Shown: positions 34,597-43,850 of the stretch, piece after piece
How positions within the stretch are numbered: position 1 is the first letter of the stretch
Layout: each line of letters starts with the position of its first letter
Assembly: GCF_009677585.1 (NCBI RefSeq)
Contig: NZ_WKYV01000006.1
Coordinates: forward strand, 1 to 64,000
DNA length: 64,000 nucleotides
From: Lactonifactor sp. BIOML-A5
Lineage (GTDB): Bacteria > Bacillota > Clostridia > Lachnospirales > Lachnospiraceae
Direction of reading: 5' to 3'
Program-made: the position numbers and the translations under genes
Notes under the pieces: model-generated
Databases searched by the model: none
Seen by the model: the letters and a program-made list of their open reading frames with translations, nothing else
What the model was told of the DNA's origin: nothing

Positions 34597-35907
34597 TTAT
34601 TTGCAGTAGCAGGCAGGAAGAGCAGCATATACAGCAGCGCAGCATACCAGGTCAGCTTTCCAGGTCTTTTCATTGGGAGCGTGTGCCTGGGCTTCTGCTC
34701 CGGGTCCGAATCCGATGCAGGGGATCCCGTTTCTTCCCATGATGGACACACCGTTGGTAGAGAAGGTCCATTTGTCTGTTAGAGGACGGACTTTTCTCAT
34801 GTCAGCTGTCTCGGCAGTACCGATGCGGCTGTCACCGTACAGGCCTTTGTAAGCTTCTTCCAGGGCTTTGGTTACCTCATGATCCTCCGGGATTACCCAA
34901 GTTGGGAAGTAGCACTCGATAGGGTATACCAGTCCGGTATAGGAAGGCCGCTCGTAATTGTACATAGATACCTTTACATCATCCCCGTATTTCTGAACAC
35001 TTGGGAGTGCGCGGATTTCATCCAGGCAGCTTTCCCAGGTTTCTCCGGCTGTCATACGGCGGTCCAGGGAAACGGAACAGCTGTCGGCTACCGCACAGCG
35101 GCTTGGGGAGGTAAAGAATATCTCTGAGGTAGTAATGGTACCCCGGCCAAGGAAACGGGCCTCTTTCCAATCTTTGTTGTATGCTTCGTCCAGCATCTTA
35201 ACCAGACCTTTCACCTCTGTGCCTTCCTCTGCGTCATTTTCATTAAGCGCACGCACGTCCTGCAGGATGTCAGCCATTTTGTAGATGGCGTTGTCGCCCC
35301 GCTCCGGAGCAGAACCGTGGCAGGAAACGCCCTGCACATCCACGCGGATCTCCATACGTCCCCGCTGTCCCCGGTAGATACCGCCGTCTGTAGGCTCTGT
35401 GGATACAACGAATTCGGGACGTACCTTACCTTCATTGATGATATACTGCCAGCAGAGTCCGTCACAGTCTTCTTCCTGAACCGTGCCTGTAACCACTACC
35501 CTGTATTTATCATTTAACATGCCCAGATCTTTCATGATTTTAGCACCGTATACCGCAGAGACAATACCGCCTAACTGGTCTGAGGTGCCCCGGCCTCCGA
35601 TTTCGGTATCGGATTCAAAGCCTTCGTAGGGGTCAAACTCCCAGTTGTCTCTGTTGCCCACACCAACAGTATCAATATGAGCGTCATAACCGATTAAAGT
35701 TTTTCCGGTTCCCATATAGCCTAATACATTGCCCATAGGGTCAATGTCAACCTTGTCGAATCCAACCGCTCTCATTTCCTCTGCAATTCGGTCGATGTGT
35801 CCCTTTTCATCGGCACTTTCTCCGGGGATGCGCACCAAATCGCGCAAAAACTTTGTCATCTGCCCTTCGTAACCCTGTGCGGCTTCTTTGATTTTGTTAT
35901 AGTCCAT
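34597..35907 (-). CDS. ygeY: YgeY-family selenium metabolism-linked M20 hydrolase
   Basis: This is a 436-residue M20-family metallohydrolase. Metal residues appear as H77 and D79 (YDAHIDTVG), the DQLGG segment, EED near 145, and HAPNE near the C-terminus. YgeY proteins recur with ygeW, dpaL and ssnA; a role in hydrolysing an ureido or amide bond of a purine-derived intermediate is the common proposal and is not proven here. The gene sits between dpaL and ygeW in the leftward operon. TTAGGAGGA precedes the start. Confidence 0.93.
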   Translation of the reverse strand: MDYNKIKEAAQGYEGQMTKFLRDLVRIPGESADEKGHIDRIAEEMRAVGFDKVDIDPMGNVLGYMGTGKTLIGYDAHIDTVGVGNRDNWEFDPYEGFESDTEIGGRGTSDQLGGIVSAVYGAKIMKDLGMLNDKYRVVVTGTVQEEDCDGLCWQYIINEGKVRPEFVVSTEPTDGGIYRGQRGRMEIRVDVQGVSCHGSAPERGDNAIYKMADILQDVRALNENDAEEGTEVKGLVKMLDEAYNKDWKEARFLGRGTITTSEIFFTSPSRCAVADSCSVSLDRRMTAGETWESCLDEIRALPSVQKYGDDVKVSMYNYERPSYTGLVYPIECYFPTWVIPEDHEVTKALEEAYKGLYGDSRIGTAETADMRKVRPLTDKWTFSTNGVSIMGRNGIPCIGFGPGAEAQAHAPNEKTWKADLVCCAAVYAALPACYCK

Positions 35908-35967
35908 GGTAATATCCTCCTAATCCTTATATATGTTTGCTTGTTTCCTGGTTTGCGTGATCACTGT

Positions 35968-37176
35968 CTATTCGTACTGCTTGCCGCCCCACACAATTTC
36001 TTTGTAGCGGTCCGGGTCAGTATCCCCCTCTGTGGAGAACATGAGAACCCTGGAGTTCTCATCCAGTGCAAGGAATTCTCTCAGCTCTTTGTATTCATCC
36101 ATCTGCATGACAGAAGCGATGACTCCCATTCCCACAGCGCCGGATTCCCCGGAGACTACCTGGGGATCTCCTTTGAAGGGGGCAGCCAGCATACGCATAC
36201 CTTTGGCTGATACCCAGTCAGGGCAGGAGAGGAAAGCTGTCACGTGGTTCTTCAGAATATCCCAGGAGATGGTATTGGGTTCCCCGCAGGCAAGACCGGC
36301 CATAATGGTCTGCATATCCCCATCCACAAATCGAACGCTGCCGTCTTTGGCAACAGCTCCCTTGTAGAGGCAGTCAGCTACGGAAGCCTCCATAACAATA
36401 ACCTTGGGGGGATTCTCCGGGTATCTGTTGGCAAAATAGCCCTGCACAGCCCCTGCCAGGGAGCCCACGCCGGCCTGTATGAATACGTGAGTGGGGCGTT
36501 CACAGCCATATTCATGAAGCTGTTCGTCTGCCTCCATAGCCATAGTCCCGTAACCCTGCATAATCCATGAGGGGATTTCTTCGTAGCCGTCCCAGGCGGT
36601 ATCCTGAACCATAACGCCGTTAGGGGTTTTTTCGGCCAGGGCATTGGCCATGCGGACACATTCGTCGTAGTTAACTTCTTCTATGGTAGCCTGGGCATTC
36701 TCTTTCCGAATGTTTTCCAGACGGGTCCTGGTGGAACCTTTTGGCATCAGTACAACGGATTTCTGTCCTAATTTGTTGGCTGCCCATGCAACCCCCCGGC
36801 CGTGATTGCCGTCTGTGGCAGTGAAAAAGGTTGCCTGGCCGAACTCTTTTCTCAGTTCCTCTGAAGTGAGAACATTGTAAGGAAGTGCGGAGACATCTCT
36901 TCCTGTCTGTTTTGCTATGTAACGGGCCATGGCGAAGGAGCCGCCCAGTACTTTGAAGGCATTCAGCCCGAAGCGGTAGGACTCATCCTTTACGTACAGC
37001 TCTTTGATTCCCAGATAGTCTGCCATGTGCTGCAGGCGGGCAAGGGGTGTCTGGGAATACTGGGGAAAGCTCTCGTGAAAGGTTCTTGCCTTCACTACGT
37101 TTTCCAGAGACATGACAGACAGCTGTGTGTCATCTGTCTTCGGCATCTCATTGGGTGTCCATTTCATTTGTTCCAT
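35968..37176 (-). CDS. dpaL: Diaminopropionate ammonia-lyase
   Basis: DpaL (YgeX) is a PLP enzyme that splits 2,3-diaminopropionate into pyruvate and two ammonia. The protein has 402 residues, the usual length. The PLP lysine is K75 in GLNAFKVLGGS; the cofactor-phosphate loop (GVGSLAG) and the family segment DGNHGRGVAWAA are visible. It is the first enzyme gene after the regulator in the leftward operon, and with ygeY, ygeW and arcC it completes a route to pyruvate and ATP. TAGGAGGGA lies before the ATG. Confidence 0.96.
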   Translation of the reverse strand: MEQMKWTPNEMPKTDDTQLSVMSLENVVKARTFHESFPQYSQTPLARLQHMADYLGIKELYVKDESYRFGLNAFKVLGGSFAMARYIAKQTGRDVSALPYNVLTSEELRKEFGQATFFTATDGNHGRGVAWAANKLGQKSVVLMPKGSTRTRLENIRKENAQATIEEVNYDECVRMANALAEKTPNGVMVQDTAWDGYEEIPSWIMQGYGTMAMEADEQLHEYGCERPTHVFIQAGVGSLAGAVQGYFANRYPENPPKVIVMEASVADCLYKGAVAKDGSVRFVDGDMQTIMAGLACGEPNTISWDILKNHVTAFLSCPDWVSAKGMRMLAAPFKGDPQVVSGESGAVGMGVIASVMQMDEYKELREFLALDENSRVLMFSTEGDTDPDRYKEIVWGGKQYE

Positions 37177-37218
37177 TGTAAAAATCCCTCCTAAAATATT
37201 TTTGCTGCATCGGTTATG

Positions 37219-37851
37219 CTACTTGTTTACATCGGTATAACTATATAAAGTATATTTGGAAATACCAAAATAATTAGCAACCTTATCCCCGGATTTGGTA
37301 ATCAAAAATGCACCGGAGTCATTCAGAAACTGAATGGCCTTTACTTTGTCTTCCTTTGTCATAAGAGCCACCGGTTTGCCCACAAGGGCCACGGATTCTT
37401 CGATGAGCTGATCCAGCAGATCGTTGACATTTCTGGTGATCTCTGTGGTTTTTGCCTCCGTATCCTTTCCCTGAGTGTCTGTAAAGGAGTGGATGGCGGT
37501 TTCCACCATCATAAGCTTTGTAATATCATAGTTAATAGAGAAAATGTAGTGGATGACTTCATGTTCATCCCGGATATAGAAGGTGGAGGATTTTAAAATC
37601 CTGCCGTCGGATGTCTTCGTGAGATAGCCGGCACGGTCTTCCAGTGAGTCGGGATCCTGTTTGAGCGCTTTTAGTACTACGTTGGATGGGCCGTCGCCCA
37701 GCTTGCGGTTTGTGATATGTCCGTTTTCCAGGTATACAATTGAGTGCTCCAGATCCTGGGTTTTTAAGTCGTGAATTACAATTTCACAGTCTGAGCCGAA
37801 CTGCTGGGCCAGCCCATGTGCAATTTGTTTCAGTAAGGTCAGTCGCCCCAT
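37219..37851 (-). CDS. YheO-type PAS/HTH transcriptional regulator
   Basis: This is a 210-residue regulator of the YheO/DUF family: an N-terminal YheO PAS-like domain (about 10-120; CEIVIHDLK, then IFSINYDIT) and a C-terminal helix-turn-helix (about 160-205; FLNDSGAFLITKSGDKVANYFGISKYTLYSY in part). It is the first gene of the leftward operon with dpaL, 42 bases apart, so it is probably autoregulated. The divergent region holds an inverted repeat similar to that before ssnA. I infer that it senses a purine or intermediate and controls both halves of the locus; the ligand is unknown. Family members are poorly studied. Confidence 0.85.
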   Translation of the reverse strand: MGRLTLLKQIAHGLAQQFGSDCEIVIHDLKTQDLEHSIVYLENGHITNRKLGDGPSNVVLKALKQDPDSLEDRAGYLTKTSDGRILKSSTFYIRDEHEVIHYIFSINYDITKLMMVETAIHSFTDTQGKDTEAKTTEITRNVNDLLDQLIEESVALVGKPVALMTKEDKVKAIQFLNDSGAFLITKSGDKVANYFGISKYTLYSYTDVNK

Positions 37852-37895
37852 AATAAACTCCTTTCTCTGTGCTGCCAGACGTTGTTTATAAGTCC

Positions 37896-37923
37896 ATCAT
37901 AACACACTTTTTTCAAATTACAA
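37896..37923 (-). promoter_or_regulatory. Leftward promoter of the regulator-dpaL-ygeY-ygeW-arcC operon
   Basis: On the minus strand TTGTAA (37918-37923), a 16-bp spacer and TATGAT (37896-37901) with an extended TG one base upstream. The operator arm ends 9 bases before the -35 box, exactly as at ssnA. Confidence 0.65.
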
Positions 37924-37932
37924 GAGTTTTTT

Positions 37933-37966
37933 ACAAAAAAATTTAGGCAATCTAAAACTTTTTTGA
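37933..37966. promoter_or_regulatory. Imperfect inverted repeat in the divergent regulatory region
   Basis: ACAAAAAAATTTAG (37933-37946) and CTAAAACTTTTTTGA (37952-37966) face each other across 5 bases, between the two divergent promoters. Read on the minus strand, the 49-bp block 37966-37918 aligns without gaps to 2171-2219 before ssnA; in the last 22 positions, including the -35 box, 18 agree. Confidence 0.65.
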
Positions 37967-37984
37967 TTTTCTTTCCCGGAAGTA

Positions 37985-38013
37985 TTGCTATTTAAATAAT
38001 CAGGTGGTATATT
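37985..38013 (+). promoter_or_regulatory. Rightward promoter of the DUF3343-xdh operon
   Basis: TTGCTA (37985-37990), 17 bp, TATATT (38008-38013). The -35 hexamer and spacer length equal those of the ssnA promoter. The start codon follows 46 bases downstream. Confidence 0.6.
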
Positions 38014-38059
38014 TAAGGCATCATAAGTAAGAAATAAAACCAAAGAAGAGGGTATTTAC

Positions 38060-38296
38060 ATGCGGGAGAGAGTCTTAAAACTAGTGATAACTTTTCATAC
38101 AACAGCACATGCTATGGCTATGGAGCAAAGATGCAGGGAGCGGAATCTTCCGGGAAGGCTGATACCTGTGCCCAGGGCTATCTCGGCAGGCTGCGGAATC
38201 TCCTGGTGTGCAGACATCAGTGACAGACAGGCGTTGGAGGAATTTCTGAAGGACAGCCAGATTGAGGCAGAAGGGGTTTACGAAACATTAGTATAG
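38060..38296 (+). CDS. DUF3343 small protein
   Basis: This 78-residue protein matches the DUF3343 pattern: FHTTAHAMAMEQ at the start, then RLIPVPRAISAGCGISW with one conserved cysteine in SAGCG. Family members occur beside yedF, selenium-dependent molybdenum hydroxylases and cysteine desulfurases, and are thought to help carry sulfur or selenium. Here it is the first gene of the rightward operon, 26 bases before xdh, which supports a role in making the selenium-containing active site. Two cysteines (SAGCG and SWC) could carry the atom. The biochemical role is not established. Confidence 0.85.
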   Translation: MRERVLKLVITFHTTAHAMAMEQRCRERNLPGRLIPVPRAISAGCGISWCADISDRQALEEFLKDSQIEAEGVYETLV

Positions 38297-38322
38297 GCAG
38301 TAAGGTATTGGGAGGTTAAAGA

Positions 38323-40884
38323 ATGTTTACATTTAAAGTGAATGGAAAGGAATGTCAGAGCAGCCGGGACGGGAGGCTGATTGACTATCTGAGAGACGAA
38401 CTGAGACTGACAGCAGTGAAAGAGGGGTGCAGCGAGGGAACCTGCGGAACCTGTACCGTAATTGTAGACGGAAAAAAAGGGAAGGCTTGTATCCTGAAGC
38501 TGTCAAAGCTTGAGGGAAAAAGCATTACTACCGTGGAGGGAATCCCGGAGGAAGAGATGAAGGTATATGTCCACTGCTTTGCGGAAGCGGGGGCGGTTCA
38601 GTGCGGCTTTTGTATTCCGGGTATGATCATCTCCGCTAAGGTCCTTTTGGATGCCAATCTGAATCCTACCCGGGAAGAGGTAAAAAAGGCCATACACGGG
38701 AACATCTGCCGGTGCACCGGCTACCAGAAGATTGAGGATGCTATCCTCATGGCAGCAGAATATTTCAGAGAAAAACGTATAATTCCGGAGGATCCGGAGC
38801 ATCTGGGTCTTACCCAGCGGTTTAAACGGGTGGATGTGGAGGAAAAGGTCAGGGGGACCGGGGAATTTGTTGACGATATTATACTTCCGGATATGGCCTA
38901 TGCAAAAGCGCTTCGGAGTCCTTATCCCAGAGCCCGTATTCACAAGATTGATATCACCCGGGCGCTGGCTCACGAGGACTGCGTGGCTGTGTATACCGCC
39001 AAAGATGTTCCAAATAATGTCTGCGGACATATTGTTCAGGACTGGGATGTTCTGATTCCAGAGGGAGGAATTACCAGGTATATCGGAGATGCCATTGCGC
39101 TGGCGGTTGTGAATCATAAGGAAAATCTGGAGGAAGTGCTTTCTCTGATCCAGGTGGATGCAGAAGAGCTTGTTCCGGTAACGAATCCCATAGATGCCTT
39201 AAAAGAGGGCGCCCCAAAGGTACATGAGGGCGGCAACCTTCTGACAAAGAAGGTGTGTAAAAGAGGGGATGCAGAGGGCGCCATTGCCGGCTCAAAATAT
39301 GTGGTAACCCGTCATTACAGCGTACCCTTTACAGATCATGCTTTTATGGAACCGGAATGCGCCATTGCATTTCCCGAGGGGGAGGACGGCGTACATCTTT
39401 ACACAGCCGGACAGTCTGTGTATGATGAACAGCATGAGATTTCAAGTATTTTGAAGCTCCCTGCGGAAAAGGTGATTGTGGAGAGCAAGCTGGTGGGCGG
39501 AGGCTTCGGGGGAAAAGAAGATATGAGTGTCCAGCACCATGCGGCTCTAGCGGCGTGGCTTGCCAAACGTCCGGTAAAGGTGAAGTTTTCCAGAAAGGAA
39601 AGCCTTTTGGTGCATGTAAAACGCCATGCGATGGAGATGGATTTTACCACTGCCTGTGATGAGAATGGATATCTCACAGGGATGAAGGCAGTGCTTTATT
39701 CTGACACCGGCGCATATGCTTCCTTAGGCGGACCGGTACTGGAACGGGCGTGCACACACGCGGCTGGGCCTTATAATTACCAGAATGTGGATATTGTGGG
39801 ATACGGGGTTTATACCAACAATATTCCGGCGGGGGCATACCGGGGATTCGGGGTGACCCAGAGCTGCTTTGCCACCGAATGCAATCTGAATCTGCTGGCA
39901 GAGATGGCAGGCATTACTCCCTGGGAAATCCGCTACAGGAATGCCATACGGCCCGGGCAGACGCTCCCAAACGGGCAGATTGCCACACAAGACTGTGCCC
40001 TGGCCCAGACTCTGGAGGCAGTAAAAGAGGTGTATGATTCCCATCCGTATGCGGGGATAGCTTCCTGTATGAAGAACAGCGGGGTAGGTGTAGGAATCCC
40101 TGATATTGGAAGATGCCGGCTTACTGTGGAAAACGGCAAAGTTCATGTACTTACCAGCGCCGCCTGTATGGGACAGGGAGTGGGGACTGTGACCATCCAC
40201 ATTGTCTGTGAGATTACCGGACTTTCCCCTGCACTTCTGGTGCACGAGAGGCCCAACACAGAGAGAACGCCAGATTCCGGAACTAGTACCGCATCCCGCC
40301 AGACATTGTTTACAGGGGAAGCCACAAGAAGGGCATCCACACTTCTGAGAGAGGCACTGGAAGAGAAAGGCTCACTGGAAGCACTGGAGGGGACCAGCTA
40401 TTATGGGGAATACCTGGGAGAGACAGACCCCATGGGATCTTCCAAGCCCAATCCGGTCAGCCATATTGCCTATGGCTATGCCACCCAGGTAGTGATCCTG
40501 GATGAGGCCGGAAAGGTAACGGAGGTAGTTGCCGCCCATGATGTGGGAACGGTAGTAAATGTGCAGTCCTGCGAGGGACAGGTGGAGGGAGGCGTTGTGA
40601 TGGGACTGGGATATGCCCTTACGGAAGACTTCCCTATGGTAGAAGGAAGGCCCACACTGAACTATGGAAAACTGGGACTTTTAAGAGCCAGCCAGACACC
40701 GCCGGTTCAGGCGATCCTGATTACTTCAGATGAAGTGCTAAAGGAAGCCTGCGGAGCTAAGGGAGTAGGGGAGATCTCTTCCGTTCCCACAGCTCCCGCC
40801 TGTGCCCATGCCTATTACCGTTATGACGGAATCGAGCGAACAAGGCTTCCACTGGAGAATACATTCTACAGGAAAGCAAAATAA
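38323..40884 (+). CDS. Selenium-dependent xanthine dehydrogenase (fused Fe-S and molybdenum domains)
   Basis: This is an 853-residue molybdenum hydroxylase that likely oxidises or reduces purine rings (xanthine/urate or hypoxanthine). Residues 1-160 carry two [2Fe-2S] clusters: C36, C41, C44, C56 (plant-ferredoxin type) and C94, C97, C129, C131. Residues about 165-850 are the molybdopterin domain with GGGFGGKED, AYRGFGV and AKGVGEISS, whose glutamate is the catalytic base. No FAD domain is present in the chain or beside it. The assignment to the selenium-dependent type comes from the yedF, yqeB, yqeC and DUF3343 neighbours; selenium enters as a labile ligand, so no in-frame UGA is needed and none is seen. 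Confidence 0.93.
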   Translation: MFTFKVNGKECQSSRDGRLIDYLRDELRLTAVKEGCSEGTCGTCTVIVDGKKGKACILKLSKLEGKSITTVEGIPEEEMKVYVHCFAEAGAVQCGFCIPGMIISAKVLLDANLNPTREEVKKAIHGNICRCTGYQKIEDAILMAAEYFREKRIIPEDPEHLGLTQRFKRVDVEEKVRGTGEFVDDIILPDMAYAKALRSPYPRARIHKIDITRALAHEDCVAVYTAKDVPNNVCGHIVQDWDVLIPEGGITRYIGDAIALAVVNHKENLEEVLSLIQVDAEELVPVTNPIDALKEGAPKVHEGGNLLTKKVCKRGDAEGAIAGSKYVVTRHYSVPFTDHAFMEPECAIAFPEGEDGVHLYTAGQSVYDEQHEISSILKLPAEKVIVESKLVGGGFGGKEDMSVQHHAALAAWLAKRPVKVKFSRKESLLVHVKRHAMEMDFTTACDENGYLTGMKAVLYSDTGAYASLGGPVLERACTHAAGPYNYQNVDIVGYGVYTNNIPAGAYRGFGVTQSCFATECNLNLLAEMAGITPWEIRYRNAIRPGQTLPNGQIATQDCALAQTLEAVKEVYDSHPYAGIASCMKNSGVGVGIPDIGRCRLTVENGKVHVLTSAACMGQGVGTVTIHIVCEITGLSPALLVHERPNTERTPDSGTSTASRQTLFTGEATRRASTLLREALEEKGSLEALEGTSYYGEYLGETDPMGSSKPNPVSHIAYGYATQVVILDEAGKVTEVVAAHDVGTVVNVQSCEGQVEGGVVMGLGYALTEDFPMVEGRPTLNYGKLGLLRASQTPPVQAILITSDEVLKEACGAKGVGEISSVPTAPACAHAYYRYDGIERTRLPLENTFYRKAK

Positions 40885-40946
40885 TAACAGAGAGCCATTC
40901 ACCGGGGTTCGGATGTATGGAGGAAGATGGAAATGGAGGAATGAGG

Positions 40947-42326
40947 ATGAAGCAATTACTAAAACACGGCACGGTAGTGTCAGGGGTAGGCTGCTGCAAG
41001 AAGGACATTTTAATTGAAAACGGAATTATCAGGGAAGTATCTCCGGAGATATGCGACGGGGAAGCCCAGGTAGTTGATGCCAAGGGAAAGCTCATCTTCC
41101 CGGGGTTTATTGATGCTCATACTCACATGGATCTGCCGGTGGCAGGAACGGTTACCGCAGACGATTTTTACTCCGGAACCCGGGCGGCTGTTGCGGGGGG
41201 GACCACCTGCATTGTAGACTTTGCCACACAGTACAAGGGGGAGACGCTGGAAGAGGCATTGGAAAACTGGAACAAAAAGGCGGAGGGAAGGTGCTCCTGC
41301 GACTATGGATTCCATATGGCGATCTCTGATTTGGAAGGGGCCGGGGAAACCCAGGTACAGGCCATGATTGACGCCGGGGTGAGCACATTTAAGCTTTACA
41401 TGACGTACCCGGATATGCTTTTGAGAGATGGGGAGCTCTACCGTATCTTAAAACAGCTGAAAAAACAGGGCGGGATCGCCGGGGTTCACTGTGAGAATGC
41501 CGAGGTGATCGATGCTCTGACTGCAGAGGCAAAAGCGGCCGGGCATCTGGGACCGGATACCCACCCCAGGGTGCGGCCTGCAGGCCTGGAGGCGGAGGCG
41601 GTAAACCGTCTGCTTGCCATCGCCAAGGAGGCAGATGCACCGGTGATTGTGGTTCACCTGACCTGCTGGGAGGCATTTGCCAAGATTCAGAGAGCCCGGG
41701 CTAGAGGGCAGATCGTATTTGCAGAAACCTGCCCTCAGTACCTGCTTCTGGATGAGAGCTGCTATAAAAAGAATGGATTTGAGGCTGCCAAATATGTGTG
41801 TTCTCCGCCGCTGAGGAAAAAGGTAGATCAGGAATGCCTGTGGGAGGCTTTAAAAACAGGGGATATCCAGACCGTTTCCACAGATCACTGCAGTTTCACT
41901 CTGGCGCAGAAGGAGATGGGAAAAGAAGATTTCACCAAGATCCCCAACGGTATGCCTGGCGTAGAAACCAGAGGAGTACTGCTCTATACCTACGGGGTAG
42001 AGGAAGGAAGAATGACCCTGGAGGAAATGTGCAGGGTGCTCTCGGAAAATCCTGCTAAGCTTTATGGGATGTATCCGAAAAAGGGCTGCCTGGAGCCGGG
42101 AAGCGATGCCGACCTTGTGATTCTGGATCCTCATAAGCCAGGGATCATCCAGGCAAAGACACAGGAATATAATATGGATTATGCACCCTTTGAGGGCTGG
42201 AATCTGAAAGGCACTATTGACAAAGTTTATCTGCGTGGTAATCTGGTAGTAGATCAGGGAAAGGTGGTCTCAGAAAAACAGGGACAGTATATTTCCCGGG
42301 GAAAGTATCAGACAGATTTCAACTAA
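40947..42326 (+). CDS. hyuA: D-hydantoinase / dihydropyrimidinase-type ring hydrolase
   Basis: This 459-residue cyclic amidohydrolase opens hydantoin- or dihydropyrimidine-like rings. The first metal pair is H58 and H60 (DAHTHMDLP), the bridging carboxylated lysine is K149 (FKLYMTYP), and STDHCSF near the C-terminal third supplies a further metal ligand. It corresponds to YgeZ/HyuA of E. coli-type purine clusters, where the real substrate is not settled. Start 40947 is chosen because GGAGGAATGAGG lies just before it; an in-frame ATG at 40917 is less likely. It lies between xdh and yedF in one operon, fitting ring opening of an oxidised purine product. Confidence 0.92.
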   Translation: MKQLLKHGTVVSGVGCCKKDILIENGIIREVSPEICDGEAQVVDAKGKLIFPGFIDAHTHMDLPVAGTVTADDFYSGTRAAVAGGTTCIVDFATQYKGETLEEALENWNKKAEGRCSCDYGFHMAISDLEGAGETQVQAMIDAGVSTFKLYMTYPDMLLRDGELYRILKQLKKQGGIAGVHCENAEVIDALTAEAKAAGHLGPDTHPRVRPAGLEAEAVNRLLAIAKEADAPVIVVHLTCWEAFAKIQRARARGQIVFAETCPQYLLLDESCYKKNGFEAAKYVCSPPLRKKVDQECLWEALKTGDIQTVSTDHCSFTLAQKEMGKEDFTKIPNGMPGVETRGVLLYTYGVEEGRMTLEEMCRVLSENPAKLYGMYPKKGCLEPGSDADLVILDPHKPGIIQAKTQEYNMDYAPFEGWNLKGTIDKVYLRGNLVVDQGKVVSEKQGQYISRGKYQTDFN

Positions 42327-42341
42327 AGGAGAACCACAGAC

Positions 42342-42956
42342 ATGGAAAAAACCATTGATGCCAGAGGACAGCAGTGTCCGAAACCAGTGATCATGACAAA
42401 AAAGGCAATGGAGGAAGCCGCTCCCGGTACAGTGTTGCTTGTACAGGCAGATAATGAGACTGCGGTGAGCAATCTGCAGAAGCTGGCCGTATCCCAGAAT
42501 GCAGAATATGCATCTGTTCAAAAGGGAGAGAAACAGTATGAGGTCCGTATTACAGTCACTGGGGAGGGCAGAGAGGATTCAGCCCTTCAGCCAGCAGATG
42601 AAGACTGCTGCCTGCCGGAGGAAGATACGGTAGTAGTCATAAGTTCAGATAAAATGGGCGAGGGAGATGAGGCACTGGGAAGAACACTCATGAAGGGATT
42701 TATCTATGCCCTTACCCAGCTGCCGGTTCCTCCAAAAACTGTGCTTTTGTACAACGGCGGGGCTAAGCTTTCCTGTGAGGGATCGGATTCAGTGGAAGAC
42801 CTCAGGGCTCTGGAGCAGGCCGGCACTGCTGTTTTGACCTGCGGTACCTGCCTGAACCATTACGGATTAGGAGAGAAGCTGGCTGCCGGTACGGTTACGA
42901 ATATGTATGTGATTGCAGAGACACAGGCTGAGGCCGCCAAAATCATCAGACCATAA
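42342..42956 (+). CDS. yedF: YedF, selenium metabolism sulfurtransferase-like protein
   Basis: YedF-type proteins join a TusA/SirA domain to a DsrE-like domain. Here (204 residues) the TusA part (1-70) has the CPKP motif with C12, and the second part (about 90-200) ends with LTCGTCLNHYGL, where two cysteines may bind selenium or sulfur. The family is linked by gene context to selenium use in molybdenum hydroxylases. It starts 15 bases after the hydantoinase stop and is followed 12 bases later by yqeB. Confidence 0.93.
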   Translation: MEKTIDARGQQCPKPVIMTKKAMEEAAPGTVLLVQADNETAVSNLQKLAVSQNAEYASVQKGEKQYEVRITVTGEGREDSALQPADEDCCLPEEDTVVVISSDKMGEGDEALGRTLMKGFIYALTQLPVPPKTVLLYNGGAKLSCEGSDSVEDLRALEQAGTAVLTCGTCLNHYGLGEKLAAGTVTNMYVIAETQAEAAKIIRP

Positions 42957-42968
42957 GGAGAGCGGAAG

Positions 42969-43850
42969 ATGAAACCAATTATTGTCAGAGGGGGAGGGGA
43001 TCTTGCGACCGGGACGATCCACCGTCTGTGCAGAAGCGGATATCCGGTCATTATCCTGGAGGCCGGGCAGCCGTCTGCCATCCGCAGGAGGGTTTCCTTC
43101 TGTGAAGCTGTCTATGAGGGAAGTATGACAGTCGAAGGCATTACCTGCCGTCTGGCAAAAGATTGGAGAGAGGCACAGAAAGCGGTGTCCCCTAGTTCCC
43201 CCGTACTTCTGGTAGATCCCCTGGGGGATATCCTGAGGGAATATCACCCGGACGTTTTAATCGATGCCATTTTGGCAAAAAGGAATATGGGCACCAGGCG
43301 GGATATGGGGAATCTTACCATTGCCCTGGGGCCGGGATTCACAGCGGGTGAGGATACCCATTACGTTATTGAGACTATGCGTGGGCATGATCTTGGCCGG
43401 ATTATTTCCAGGGGAAGCGCCGTACCCAATACTGGGATTCCTGGAATCATCGGCGGTTATGGGAAGGAACGGGTGATTCATGCCGGAGGGGCGGGAAGGT
43501 TTTTCCCCCTGGCCGGGATCGGTGAATGGGTGGAAAAGGACCGGATTATAGGAAAGATACAGAAAAAGCCGGAAGATTCTGAGAACTGGATTCCCGTGAG
43601 AGCCAGTATCTCAGGAATTGTAAGAGGCATGATACGGGAAGGATATCCGGTAACAGAAGGTTTTAAAATTGCCGACATAGACCCAAGAGAGGATGCCGTA
43701 CTTTACTGTGATACGATTTCCGACAAAGCAAGGTGTATTGCCGGAAGTGTGCTGGAGCTTGTATGCGCCTGGGAAGGGGGGCAGCAGGCCTGGCATGACC
43801 GGTTTGGCGAAGGAGAAAAAAGTGAATGGCTGGGAAGAACTGACGAGTGA
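42969..43850 (+). CDS. yqeB: YqeB, selenium-dependent molybdenum cofactor biosynthesis protein
   Basis: This is a 293-residue protein of the YqeB family, found only with selenium-dependent molybdenum hydroxylases. It starts with VRGGGDLATG, a Rossmann-like glycine motif, and continues with LGPGFTAGED. It is thought to act in preparing the selenium-containing cofactor; the reaction is not known. yqeC begins inside its end (29-base overlap), which signals tight coupling. Confidence 0.93.
   Translation: MKPIIVRGGGDLATGTIHRLCRSGYPVIILEAGQPSAIRRRVSFCEAVYEGSMTVEGITCRLAKDWREAQKAVSPSSPVLLVDPLGDILREYHPDVLIDAILAKRNMGTRRDMGNLTIALGPGFTAGEDTHYVIETMRGHDLGRIISRGSAVPNTGIPGIIGGYGKERVIHAGGAGRFFPLAGIGEWVEKDRIIGKIQKKPEDSENWIPVRASISGIVRGMIREGYPVTEGFKIADIDPREDAVLYCDTISDKARCIAGSVLELVCAWEGGQQAWHDRFGEGEKSEWLGRTDE

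Noticed and set aside
38323..40884. Selenocysteine-coding UGA and SECIS element in the xanthine dehydrogenase gene
   Set aside because: The frame is intact without internal UGA. Selenium in this enzyme class is a labile ligand, so no SECIS is expected and none was seen.
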